Source: Owenia fusiformis (taxonomy: Eukaryota > Annelida > Polychaeta > Sabellida > Oweniidae). From it: a stretch of DNA of 64,000 bases. Below the pieces are notes generated by a model, which saw only the letters and a program-made list of their open reading frames with translations, was not told the DNA's origin and did not search any database. Positions within the stretch are counted from its first letter, which is position 1. Each line of letters opens with the position of its first letter. Location of the stretch: NCBI GenBank assembly GCA_903813345.2, contig CAIIXF020000003.1:4060109-4124108 (forward strand), given 5' to 3'. The position numbers and the translations under genes were made by a program. This document shows positions 11,406 through 24,300 of this stretch, one piece after another.

Positions 11406-12404
11406 TTTAGATATTAATTTTTATCTGAGATTCTAAAACAAATGTCTCGTTCATCTTGTTGGCATTATTAGCAAGCGTTCAATCTGTTGCGAACCAATAT
11501 TGCCATTATTGAGAAATGCAGACAGATAATAAGGGTTGGGCTACACGTTTCAAGAGAATGTGCACGGGCAGGTGTAACAGCATTACCCCGGCATTACCGT
11601 TCCTCTCACAATTATTGTCCACGTCCGGGGACCTAATTGAATTACGGCTACATGTATCATTACACTCATCAGGTTGGAAATTTAGGGTAGGGCTTATTAA
11701 TCTTGGATCACGTTCACGTACGAGTTCTTAAGCTTGTAGCTTTACCTATGTATTTTTAAACTGAAGGAATAGGCCAATATCCGAAAGGACTAAAAATGCA
11801 AGTTATATGTATTATATTCATTAATTGTAGTTTTATTCCTAATATTGCTAGCTAAGTAAGAAACTTTTAGATTTAGCAAAGTGATCAATTCTTTACTGAA
11901 GGAGAAGTCCTGTGAAAATTAACTGTTGTCCCTGGGTAATTGTCCAAACTGTGTCCTGTATTTCGGTTACCTTGTATTGTACGGGAACACGACAATAAAT
12001 AAAAAGGCAAAGTCATTTCTTCGCACGTGTATAAGTGATGTAGCATGATGATCATGCTTAATAATCATATACTTCTCTTTTTCTTAATTATATTTTTTTA
12101 AATCAAGATTGTGGTGTGTTTTAAAGGAAGTAAAAATAAGGTTGATTTCTCTTGAGTTTGTCTTCATTTTTATCACAACGACGAACATGTTTTTATTTCA
12201 CTATAGTCTGTAGATTTAACAGCTCTAAACAAATAGTTTCGAATGAATTTACAGTTTCACCTTTCGCCTATTCAGAATATTTTAAAATCCCAAGGGCATG
12301 AGAATTTTAAAAGACAGTCGAAACAAAGGCACGCGCCTTAACAAAATCCCGATGCGCATTTTAAAACAACAAACTTGGGGGTCGGAGAAATAATCTACTT
12401 TGAA
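11406..12404. other. Intergenic, nothing recognised
   Basis: No coding potential or repeat structure recognised. Confidence 0.45.
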
Positions 12405-12579
12405 CCAGGTGTAAAAGGGTAGGAGGTCCTATCAAATTATGGTCCTACTCTCCATTGATTTATATGGTGACCTAAATACAACTATTTCCCTCATTATCTT
12501 ACACGCAATCAGGGCCAGTAAGGGCCGTTAAGAAAGGGGACCATAATCCCTGGGGGACCATCCTTTCTTTCACACCGGG
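12405..12579. repeat. Foldback repeat
   Basis: CCAGGTGTAAAAGGGTAGGA...TTATGGTCC at the left is mirrored by GGACCATAA...CCTTTCTTTCACACCGGG at the right. Confidence 0.55.
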
Positions 12580-15500
12580 CCTCCCTACCAGCATTAACGA
12601 TAATACACACTTCTAAGTCATGCACATGTTTATAAAATAAGGGGATCGTGTTCAAATATGTAAATTATATACTCTTGAAAAAGTCTATATCTTAATGAAA
12701 TAAGGTGGTCAAGTTTAGTTGTTTTCGTTCTTTGTAAAACACGGCCATATATACATATATGTACATTACTAATTCATACACATGTTTATTAAATAAGGAG
12801 TCGAGTTTATTCATTTTTGTAGCAATGCCATGAACTTAACTCACTTGTGCACACATTAATTAATTAGGGGGACGAATCTAGGTATTTCGGGCAGTGTAAA
12901 ACATGGTCAATTATGCACATAACTTTAAATATTTGTTAATGAAACTTGTGTATAAACGTAAAGCATGATTGATTATGTAAATGTACATGTAAATGAATGA
13001 AAAGCTCAAGTTAAATCATTTTTGAACGAAAACCCCATAAACCCATGCGCGTTTAGATATATAAATGGATTGTGTGTGTAAACGAATGCCTCGAGTTTTC
13101 ATTTTGTGAGGCTATGCGTCCGACTGGCTTGAAAGTGAGATTTATGATAGCAATCGTACACAATCATCGATTGTTCATTTTTGTCCAAACACAATCGGAA
13201 CGCATGCATACATGTTTACAAAGGACAGGATCTCATATGAGGAGTGCTACGTCGAATACTTTGCTATTAAGGTACGTCTAAAGTTTTAAGTTTAGAAAAC
13301 TAAATTGAAAGACATTGATCTGGATAGCTAATAACTTGAGTCTTCCCGGGAATCTTTCAAAATTTTCAAAGGTTATCCATAATAAAATGAAATAAATTGA
13401 ATGATTCATTCATATGTGTGTCATATTCTCTGAAGGTATGTTGTGAAGGTGCATTGGAATTGACTATATCCATGATTTGTGTAGCATAAATGGTTGGCTC
13501 TCAGAAAATATAGCCAATCACTTTATCGCCCTATTTGGTCCATATTCAGTAATTTAATTAAAATGAAGAAATTCACAAGTAATACCGACTGGTCTTGACT
13601 GATCGACTATGGAAGGTGTTCGCATGAGACTCTAATACGCTATTTAACTAGAAGGAACTAATTATATAAATTCTAACCTCAATATGTGAGCCACGAATGA
13701 TGGTACATGAATAATTGAATATTTTAATACATCATGAGAACTAGTAGTGTACAGTTACAGTTTAGATTTTTTCTTCGGGGCTGTGTTGCCAATTCGTCTA
13801 TAGGCCCCTAAACACTAATTGATTGTTTAGCGGCGATGTCGATTGGATCATATTAGTGAACCATTGCTGATTTTGTCTTAACCAATTTGAGGATATTTTT
13901 CACTTTGACATAACTTTTCAGAGATTTGAGAACAAATACAAAACTGCAAGTCGGCAAGCTTAAGTATCCTTTAAATATCTAATTTCACTGGACAAACATT
14001 TACATGTGTGGCCTTATACATAGTGACACCCTAGATATACGCTTAACATATAATGTCGTCATTTTCGACTTGACAATAAAGACCAAGTTATACACTAATC
14101 GAATATTAACATGTTCTTTATATATTGTAAAGTACACTCTCCATTTCGAGTTTCACATTAAAAACATAAAATTTAAATCTAAAGTGCTCTCGCAACTGAA
14201 AACTATCAATAGTGTTAAAAAAGTAGATTTAGGAGAGATTTAAGACGTTTAATCAAACAATCGACAGGTCCTTTATCTGCCACGATCCCAAAACATAGAC
14301 CAACTTATGACATAAACAATCAGAACAAAAAACTTCAAAGAATTATGAAGTAGAGATTTCGGGCATTTTTTGTCAGAAACTGAGGGCATCTTATAATAGT
14401 ATAATTAGAAACTGGGGGTGTAGTTTAATTTAGAAATCGATGACATCTGTCGTTCAACTAACCAGGGACCTGGTTCTCCAAATCCAATAATTATATTAAA
14501 CCTCTTGTTGGTATTCTTATAAAATAGACAAGAAGGCATGACACTTATTTGAAAATCCGCAAAGTCATTGTTTAAATGTCAATTACATCTCAAGAGGTGC
14601 TCGTATTCAATAAATCAACGTTCGGTATTTCTACGTAATATTGATATTTTTATAGTTTGTCAACAAGCTACATAATAAACATGTACACACCTAATTTACA
14701 TTTTAACAATGTGACTTAAGCTTAAGGCATGCTGACCTCTGATAACATGTACTGTGTAAAGGTAGCTCTAGTTACCCTTAATTAAAGGCAGAATCTGATC
14801 TATAGGGGGTGACAAAATTACGAGCAACATGTATAATTGACCTACAAATCTATTCCTTACAATATCAAATACAATATCTCCCAAAAGATTCACAATATGT
14901 TATAAATTGGTGAAGTTATTAATGATTCAAAGTGCAAAAATGGGGGAAAATGTTTAAATTCTCCCAAATAATAAGAATGGTAACCATTCTTATAGAAAAA
15001 TATTACATTATTGTAAAAATCTCAAGTTTTCCTGGAATAAAGTATGCACTTTTGTGATTTTTAGAAAAAAGACATGAGAAGGAATGACATGCGCCAAAAA
15101 TATTCTAAAATTGGAACAATTTTTTGTTCATCCTGCTCGCTATATCTGATTCTCTCTTTAAGGTAGCTCGGCCGGGGTTGTTGAGGTAATTAATAGAAAC
15201 TTCGAGAAGTTAGAATTCCCAAACTCCATTGTTCTCTAACTTTTGACAATCCATATTTTATTCAATAAAAGTTCATAGAATGCTTTAAAGTTAATTTGAT
15301 TATTTTACAAAAAAACTGATAATCTAGTATTCGAATTACCCGCTATAAGCTATAGCCTGTAACCTTCTTGTCTCATTAAATAATTTAAATTAGAAAATAC
15401 GCGCCTCTAAAGTTATAATTACCTAACAAAAACATGCTTCCAAAGATCCTTCTATCCGAATTTGACCAATTAAAAGTAAGTGACGTCACAGATTTTTCGG

Positions 15501-15763
15501 AATTTTAGGGATTTCCCTCGTTTTTTGATAAGTCATTGCAGAGTACAAAATGAAAAGAAATGTGACCCGGTCCCCTTTCAAAAACAAATCCCTTTGGAGA
15601 ATAGATTGACCAAAAAGACCTAAATGACCGAGCAGAGTGTTATTCAAAACTTTAAAGTATAGATTTGTCAATTCGCAAATCACTTCAGATTTTTTCTCAA
15701 TTTTTTTAATGTCGTAAAGTGGATACTTTTTGACATATTTACGACATACTGAAGTTCTATGTC
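12580..15763. other. Intergenic; degenerate ~80-bp repeat at 12610-12910
   Basis: No genes recognised. Near 12634, 12697, 12791 and 12865 a loosely repeated AAATAAGGnGnTC...GTTT motif suggests a decayed tandem repeat. The rest is AT-rich unique-looking sequence. Confidence 0.4.
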
Positions 15764-17554
15764 GGCCAAACTGCCCTAATTCACGTCACCATACTAGTCA
15801 ATGGGCAAAAGGGCAAACGCCTGACTTTTTATCTCGAGTTATGGATTTATGTGGCCTCACTGGCCTATCTGAGGTTCTAAAGCTATGTCTAAGCTACATC
15901 TTGACAAAAAACTCAATAGGGGCCAACCATCTACTTTTTGAAATAATTGGTCAATTGTGACACTACCCCCTCTCTCTGCCGACACAAATTGAAATTCACA
16001 AAAATCAAGGCAAAATTAATGCGCCACTTGACTCGAAATTTTCCTTCAGATAACCCAAATAAACGCATTTTCAGAAGAAATGGCATGTTGTCATTGCAAA
16101 AAGATGACAACTGTGCCTACATACTAGCTTACTGACTCGTCATGATCACAATTGTGTTGGGACTACATTTATTTTTGAATACTACTTTTTTCTATTCAGC
16201 GGAAGTGACGTATTAGGGCATTTGGGCCTAATAGCAACATGGTTGGATGATTTCTGGCTTGAAATTGCGTTTTTCCAATTGACTAGAGTTTTTCAAGTTG
16301 TTTTGTGCAGTTTAAGAATATTCTGACAGCAATTATGAAAAATATGGCTACTTTATTACCCCTGGGGTCATTTTTCCAAGAACCCAATGGTTTTCCTTTA
16401 AATTTGACTAGTTTTTCATTTACATCATGAAATCTACTGCCTGATGGTGACATTTTACAATGTCGTGTCAAGAAATTGAGTATTTCATTGCATATTGCGA
16501 TTTTTAGCCAAAATCACTGAACCATGAACCAGAAAATTGGGCAAATTTGGCCAACTTAGGCAAAATTTTACTAAAATTATCATTTTTTGATATTTTATTT
16601 CATTCAACAACCTCCTGATTTGAAAAATGATGGCAAATTTGATCAGATTTGACTCTGGCCTAGAGAATTGGGACTTTTGAGATAGTTTTAGCTCGAATTT
16701 GGTCATTCAGAGTGGACAAATACATCAAAAAATGACACTTAACTGACCAATCTCTGACTGTACCCCTGATATGTACCTTCATTTTTTACTAGAAACCAAA
16801 AGATGGAAAATTCAATCTTTATTATGAACAGCAACTCATTGGCTTCCCCATTTACGACAACATATGACATCTTGGGGTCATTAAGGACGAAATTATGACA
16901 AAATATCGTCAAAATCAGTGGTTTTTGGGGTAAAAAGCGAAAACTGTTGATTCAGCAAAAACTTTAAATTTGTTCATGAAAATTCCCCTTTTTGCCTACG
17001 TCCAGAATATGTTTCGTACTAATAAACTTCAATTCTGGGCGATTCTGAGTAGTTTTAAAAAATTTTGGTCACTCTCACATGTGACTAATAGGCCAAACTG
17101 CCCTAATTCACGTCACCATACTAGTCAATGGCAAAAGGGCAAACGCCTGACTTTTTATCTCGAGTTATGGATTTATGTGGCCTCACTGGCCTATCTGAGG
17201 TTCTAAAGCTATGTCTAAGCTACATCTTGACAAAAAACTCAATAGGGGCCAACCATCTACTTTTTGAAATAATTGGTCAATTGTGACACTACCCCCTCTC
17301 TCTGCCGACACAAATTGAAATTCACAAAAATCAAGGCAAAATTAATGCGCCACTTGACTCGAAATTTTCCTTCAGATAACCCAAATAAACGCATTTTCAG
17401 AAGAAATGGCATGTTGTCATTGCAAAAAGATGACAACTGTGCCTACATACTAGCTTACTGACTCGTCATGATCACAATTGTGTTGGGACTACATTTATTT
17501 TTGAATACTACTTTTTTCTATTCAGCGGAAGTGACGTATTAGGGCATTTGGGCC
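15764..17554 (+). mobile_element. Unclassified modular repeat, architecture B-A-B
   Basis: Module B (15764-16228) and its copy (17091-17554) differ, as far as I can see, by a single-base indel. They flank module A (16229-17090, 862 bp). B itself has inverted ends (GGCCAAACTGCCCTAAT...CGTCAC against GTGACGTATTAGGGCATTTGGGCC). A also starts and ends with inverted TAATAG/CTATTA-type tips. A third locus (52087-53413, minus strand) holds one B joined to one A of the same lengths. The 62-codon frame repeated in each B is repeat sequence without a known domain, so I do not call it a gene. B-A-B looks LTR-like, but I see no primer site, polypurine tract or retroviral protein. Confidence 0.7.
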
Positions 17555-18321
17555 GTCGGCACATTCTCATATGTTTCACCCTTGGTACAATCGTTCGGTT
17601 CGATAGAGGAAGCTAAAAGTAGTTTCTAGTCCATTCCTATTTGATAAGAAAAATGATTGGCCGACAGAAGAGAGCCCAACTTGTTTTTGTTTTCTGCGCT
17701 ATTCAAATATTTAATTAACTAATCAGCTTTTTTATTTACGAAACATCAAAAGCGATAGATCAACTCGGACGATAAAATCACTTGAAAAAAATCAATAAAT
17801 AAAAGTTTATTGTCGATGCACGTAGGTTAAAACAAAAGCAAATAGATACAGATAGTAAATCTATTTTCTTGCACAGAAAATGTAATCACATTATTCAAAT
17901 AGTTCATTAAAGGCACTAGGTGTCCTATTTCTGAATAAATATACATGTACTTGTACAGACTACCCTCCCTATAGTCTGATTTTTCCTATTTAAATGAGAT
18001 TTGATAATAAAGCCCATGATTGCTATAACAGGTAAAACACATTCCCATCAAGGTCGAGTGACTTTTTCACATTATGCCTTAGCATAGAGTTTGATCCTGT
18101 TTTTTTTTAAATTAAACATTACCAGCATTAGTTTAAACTGTATATAATTCTATATGTAGATGGTGAAAATTATAGGCAAAGTTGATCGTGTGTTACAAAC
18201 ATGTACTTTTAATAATTAGTGAGCTGCATTCTATAAAAGTCATTTTAACTTTTTTCAGTCCCCGAAATTGTTGTTGTGTGACAACGTTTTAGGTCTGCAT
18301 TTCAGATTGTGAAAAATAAAT
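17555..18321 (+). other. Upstream region of the UNC93A-like gene
   Basis: No coding exon seen. TGCATTTCAG at 18296-18305, 16 bp before the start codon, could be the acceptor of a 5'-UTR intron. A promoter could not be placed. Confidence 0.35.
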
Positions 18322-21300
18322 ATGGCGGATAACCCAGCTTTTGTTACGGATGAGCAGAAACCGGGAGATTTTGCGAACAATCAAGGTTACATTAGTGATA
18401 AGCAGACACCTGGACATTTTGGGTATATGTCACATGGATCGTTCCGAAGAATTGATCCCGAATCGTATATCACTGACAAAAAAGCGCCGGTCCCTTTAGA
18501 TACGATCAGCGATGGAACAGTCCTTCCGAGGAAACCCGAAGAACCTTCGGAACCGGAAGTAAGGTGCGTTTCAACGTGGCTCTGTTTGTGCATCAAAAAT
18601 GAGAAAGTGAGGATTTATAAGAATATTGTCATAATGAGCTTGACTTTTTTGTTTAACTTCACCGCATTCCAGTCGTTGTCAAATCTCCAGAGCAGTCTGA
18701 ATATAACAGCTAACCTCGGGACGATTAGTTTAGCTGTAGTCTATGGAGCACTTGTTCTGTCCTGCATGTTCCTGCCAAAATTCTTGATCCGCCATCTTGG
18801 TTGTAAATGGACGGTGACCTTAGCGGTGTTGTGCTATACGGTCTACATTGCCTGCAATTTCTACCCTGCGTTTGAAACGCTCATTCCCGGTGCTATCGTA
18901 CTTGGCTTCGGGGCAGCTCCTCTCTGGTCAGCTAAATGTACATATTTGACAGAGACTGGGATCGAATACGCTAAATTGTCAGGAGAGAGGTCAGAGGTCG
19001 TCATTAATCGTTTCTTTGGATTTTTCTTCCTTGTCTTTCAGACAGGTATTGTTTCTTTCTTCATATTTTGTTCAATTGTATGTTTAATTTGACACTATTA
19101 GATTCATGCTTTTGATCAGCTCTAGACAATTATTTTTTTAATGAAACGACGAGGTATTGCTGACTATTTTTCTAGCATTTTCTCGTTTCAGGTCAAATAT
19201 GGGGAAATCTGATTTCATCCCTTGTTCTGAACACAGCTAACGGGACATATACCATATCGGACGAAGAGCTTGATAAATGCGGGGCAAATTTCTGTCCCAC
19301 CACCAATATCACGAACCAAAACCTGAGTAGTCCTGATGAGGAAAGGGTATGTCCATTGAATGTTTATGTCTACCATGGATGTTAATAGCCACGACAATTA
19401 AGGTTGGCCATTATATAAATATTTAGTATTTGCAGAGACGGTGAAGTATGGTAAAAATAGAATATAATTTTCATTATGGCACATTATGGTACTTCACGAG
19501 GGAATGTAATTGATATTAAGTTACTAGTAGTTTATGATGACGCTCATTATCTTTCAGAAACGCACGATGATTGCGATATATCTTGGCACCTCTGTAGCTG
19601 GTTCGCTTCTTGCATTTCTTTTTCTGGACACCTTGAAACGTGAAAAGGTCGAAGCGGAGAGAAATAGACCGGATGCCTCGTTGAACGATGATAGATCCTG
19701 TTCTGAAAAGTGGAAACCCCAAATGTTAGTGGCTACTTTCCTGCACATGCGCAATTTCAATCAGTTACTGCTAATACCATTGACGATTTATAGCGGTTTG
19801 GAGCAGGCCTTTTTGGGCGGTGATTTCACACAGGTATGCATTTCACACCTTTTTAGCAAAACTTGAAGTTACAAATATTAACTTTTTACTTTGATTATCA
19901 AGGTCGTCTTGATGGATTTTAACGTACAATTATGATGACAGTGCCGAGAAAAATGGTCTTTCTCATCTGAATATTCTCGAGGACCGGAAACAGTAACTGA
20001 TCACTCAATTAGTAGTTCAGCATTCTTTGTTGTTTAATCAATTGTCCCTTTGCCCTGTGTCTTAGTTTGCCTCACCCCCCCCCCCCCCTCCGCTTTTCCC
20101 TTAATAACTGACCTGCATTTTCAGGCTTTTGTAAGCTGTTCTCTTGGAATCTACATGGTGGGCTTCACAATTATATGTTTTGGCGTAGCCAACTCACTGT
20201 GCTCGTACATATTCGGTCAACTAATGAAATACATCGGACGCATACCATTTTTCGTGTTAGGTAGGTTAGGAGGCCGATAAACCTTCCCAATAAATCGGAC
20301 ACATTTTGGTACGTCGAAGAAGCTACGGTATTTTAGCTAGAGTGGTGATGTCGTTAGTTGTTATTTTTCGAAATTAGCAATAATTCATATTTTGCTTGGA
20401 TTTTGCTTGGACAGATTGCTACAACCAATGATATTAACATCTACAGGGTGTCCAAAAAAAGGACCGTAAGAAAGTTGAAAAACTCTGTCAATTTTGCATA
20501 TTTCGCCTTGTAATTACTGAATAACTTAGTTCATTCAATGTGAATTTTGTTGTGAAAGTTTGATAATAATTTATTAATTGAGTCAAAAACTACAGCTCCT
20601 AACAAAACATGCCCCAAATTTCAAGGCAAAATATGCAAAATTGACCGAGTTATTCAACTTTCTTACGGTCCTGTTTTTTGGACACCCTGTAGCCGATATA
20701 CTCAACCTTCTTCGATGTACCAAAATGTGGGAGTGGTTATTGTAGAGATATAGAAAGATAGCATACCTTAAAATATCCTTAAAATAAGCATAATAACCTT
20801 ATACTCGCCCATGATTAGGTTTTATGAAAGCGGGTAGAAAATAATAAATAGCGTTGCCATAACAATGTCAACTTTCCCGAGAAAGTGCGCTCTGTAAGTA
20901 TATGCCATTAATTGCATGTGCCCTACTGTCACAGGGTCGGGTTCTTATTTAAATTATACCACGATAGAACAACACTGGCATATAAATTTACTAGGGTTTA
21001 TTCACAAAAATAACTAAATATTAATTATTTGCACTAACTTACTTATCAAACTACCTTAACCAAGTAAATTATAAATACAAACACAAACAAAATATAAACA
21101 AAATAATATGATATTCACTATAAATGAAAGAGTCCTTATTGTAGATAAGTCCTTTATGGACACCCTGTATGAGAAACAGTCTTGAATATTAGTATGCTAG
21201 CTGTCATGTAATATATCGTAGAAGACGAGTAGGGCTTACGGCAATAGAAGATACCACAGTCACCAATATAGACGTCGGGTCTATGACGAAGTCTCTCAGA

Positions 21301-24300
21301 CTTTGATAATATTGTTTTGGAGATATCACTAATGTTCACTATATGCCGAGTATTCAATACAAATCTATCACTTCAGCATTAACACCATACGTCCTAATAA
21401 TGTTCACAAATGTCAAGACTTTAAACTACTCTGCTCACTTTATATGTTCTTAGCACCATTAAGATGTTCATTAATTTCTCAAAGTCACTCTTCACAAACA
21501 CAGTCAATTCACGTTCTCGATGTATAAGGCTTCACATCATCACTTTGATTAACTAAGCTTCACTACCATCACTATCACTGCACAAGAACGCTGGATTTGA
21601 AAGAAAACTAACTTTAGAACAATTGGAATGTAGACATCACAAAACTGAATAGAAAGTTAAGACACAGGTTTAGAAGATCTGATAATAACAAACCAGGTGA
21701 ACTAAACACAAATTAATATGAAAAGTTAAAAGGTTAGAATTTATAAAATCTAAAAGAATGTTTACCTTAGACATTAATTCACCTGTAACCACATCTACAC
21801 CAGCACATGTTTGTAATATAACTAAGTGTGCATGAGGAAGTAAACTGACAATAATTGGCTAAGGTCAACACTGAGTACACAAGTAATTAACTAACAATTA
21901 AAAAGATTTAAAGGACATATGTGTATTATATTACACTGACTTAAAGGACTTGTGTCAATATTGTGACATTACCCCCCAAATTGAGAAATGTTTTAATTTC
22001 TTAAGGTAAATAATGTGTAAAAATACAATACTTCTAAATGGTAGAAATGCTAAGAAATTCACACATTTCTACTCAAGTGCTTTAGTGTTTGATTTTAGGT
22101 TGTTTCCCATCGTCGCACCTGGTATTTCTCCTATGATCAGTTCACATATAGGATTGTCTATGCAGATTGCTTCTGTACGACCCGTAAAAAATGGTGTGTC
22201 TATATAGATTTCTGCAATTTCAGCTGTCTTTATTGTACGATCAATCATTATATATTTCCTTTGTTTTCCTGTCAGTTGTTTTTCTGTTACCAGGCTTGAT
22301 TTCACAATCACACCACTACATCCAGTGTCTCTTAACACCTTGGCTCTTTTATTCCCTATGAATCCAATTTCAACAGGTAAATTTGAAAAGTTTTCAGCAT
22401 TGTTATCACAGTTGCATAAAGATCCTGCAACTTCAATGTTGCATCCACAAGATAATGTGAGGGTACTTCCTGGCTGAAGTTCACACTTGTGACTTTCATC
22501 AAGGATTTGACAAGATGCTGTCGATATATCTTCACTATTTGTTTTCAAGTCTTCGTCGCTGTCTGTATCTGATTGTACTAGAAGTGCTGCAAGCTTAGCT
22601 ATTGTTTTGTTGGCTATGGACTTAGGGCAATCTCTTGCGATATGACCTTCTTTAAAACATAGGTAACAGGTTCTACTGTTAGTTTCTGTTCTTTTGTTTG
22701 TGCCTTCGTCTCTTTTTTCATTGTTGTTGTCGCCTTTGTTTTCTTCTGGTCCGTCTTTTTTATATGTCTTGGACTTGTCAAATATTCTCTTGTATTCACT
22801 GTTATCTTCTGTCAACGTGTTCATTCCACGAGCTTTACAAAACCTATCTGCTTCTTCGATTACATCTTTTCTTGATTTTATTTTGTGTTCTCGTATGAAT
22901 GTGGCGTTGGCTTTTCCACAGGAATTTAAGAATTGTTCTCTGACTATTAAGTCTAGAATATCATCAAATTCTTTTTTTACTTCAGCTAGTTCTATCCACC
23001 TCATGAAGTAATTCTCAATCCTGGACATGTACTCGGTAGGGCTTTCTCCATCTTCAGGACTTGATGAGTAGAATTTCTTCTTGTAGCCATATTCTGTCAT
23101 TTTGTATTTTTTTAAGAGTCCCAACTTCAGTGCTTCGTATGAATTGCATTCTGTATCAGGCAGTCGAGTGTATACTTCAAGTGCTTTACCTTTTAGGAGT
23201 GCGCTTAAGTACATTGCATAGTTTTCTTGTCTCCATCTTTGAGTAGAGGCATAACGTTCAAATCGTAGTAGATATGAATCTATGTTATCTGTTTGTTCAT
23301 CAAAGAAAGGCAGTTTGGGAATTTTGGGTGTATGACCTTGGTAGGATTCCTGCGGTTCTGTATTTTCAGCTGTTCTGCCTTCTTCTGCATTGTCATGCTT
23401 TATCTGTTCCAGATTAATCTGTAACTGCAATTCTCTTTGCCTTTGTTCGCCTATTAACTGCAATTCTCTTTGCCTTTGTTCACCTATTTCTATGGTCTTT
23501 ATGTGTTCTCTTTCGCTTATTCTCTCTTTCCGGTCTTGTTCTTTGGTGAGTCTTTCTAATTCTTTAAACACAAATTTTTCTAGCTTTTCTTCGGTATATC
23601 CTAGGTCTTTTCCTATTTGTAGACATTTTTCCATGTCAGACCATTCAGCTAATTCTCGATCTTGAGCAATAAATCCTTTATCTGCCATTTTGTTTTTGTG
23701 TGTAAAAGATATGGTATGAGGTAAGGTATGGATATTACCCGCAGTGAAAAAGTGTACTCAGTTTGATCTTTAAGAATACAATAAGGGACAATTTGTCCGC
23801 AAGGTGTATATGTGGTATATATTTGAGAATTACATTTACTTAAATAACACACACCCTTTTACATGTTTATCACTATTTTATATATATAACTTAATTGATT
23901 TAAAAATATTTACATGAATACCTAACAATATCTAAGCGTTCTTAAATTGTGGTTAGTGGACGAGCCCCCAGTGTCACAGGGTCGGGTTCTTATTTAAATT
24001 ATACCACGATAGAACAACACTGGCATATAAATTTACTAGGGTTTATTCACAAAAATAACTAAATATTAATTATTTGCACTAACTTACTTATCAAACTACC
24101 TTAACCAAGTAAATTATAAATACAAACACAAACAAAATATAAACAAAATAATATGATATTCACTATAAATGAAAGAGTCCTTATTGTAGATAAGTCCTTT
24201 ATGGACACCCTGTATGAGAAACAGTCTTGAATATTAGTATGCTAGCTGTCATGTAATATATCGTAGAAGACGAGTAGGGCTTACGGCAATAGAAGATACC

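Noticed and set aside
15947-16135. 62-codon frame repeated at 17273-17461 and 52180-52368 (minus)
   Set aside because: The conservation is that of module B of the repeat as a whole; no domain, and the changes do not favour the protein frame in any way I can show.
21154-21357. 67-codon minus-strand frame present in all three LTRs
   Set aside because: Lies inside the LTR and is identical only because the LTRs are; no known LTR protein resembles it.
22694-23011. 105-codon plus-strand frame opposite gag, present twice
   Set aside because: Antisense shadow of gag in a codon-biased region; the two copies are simply the duplicated units.
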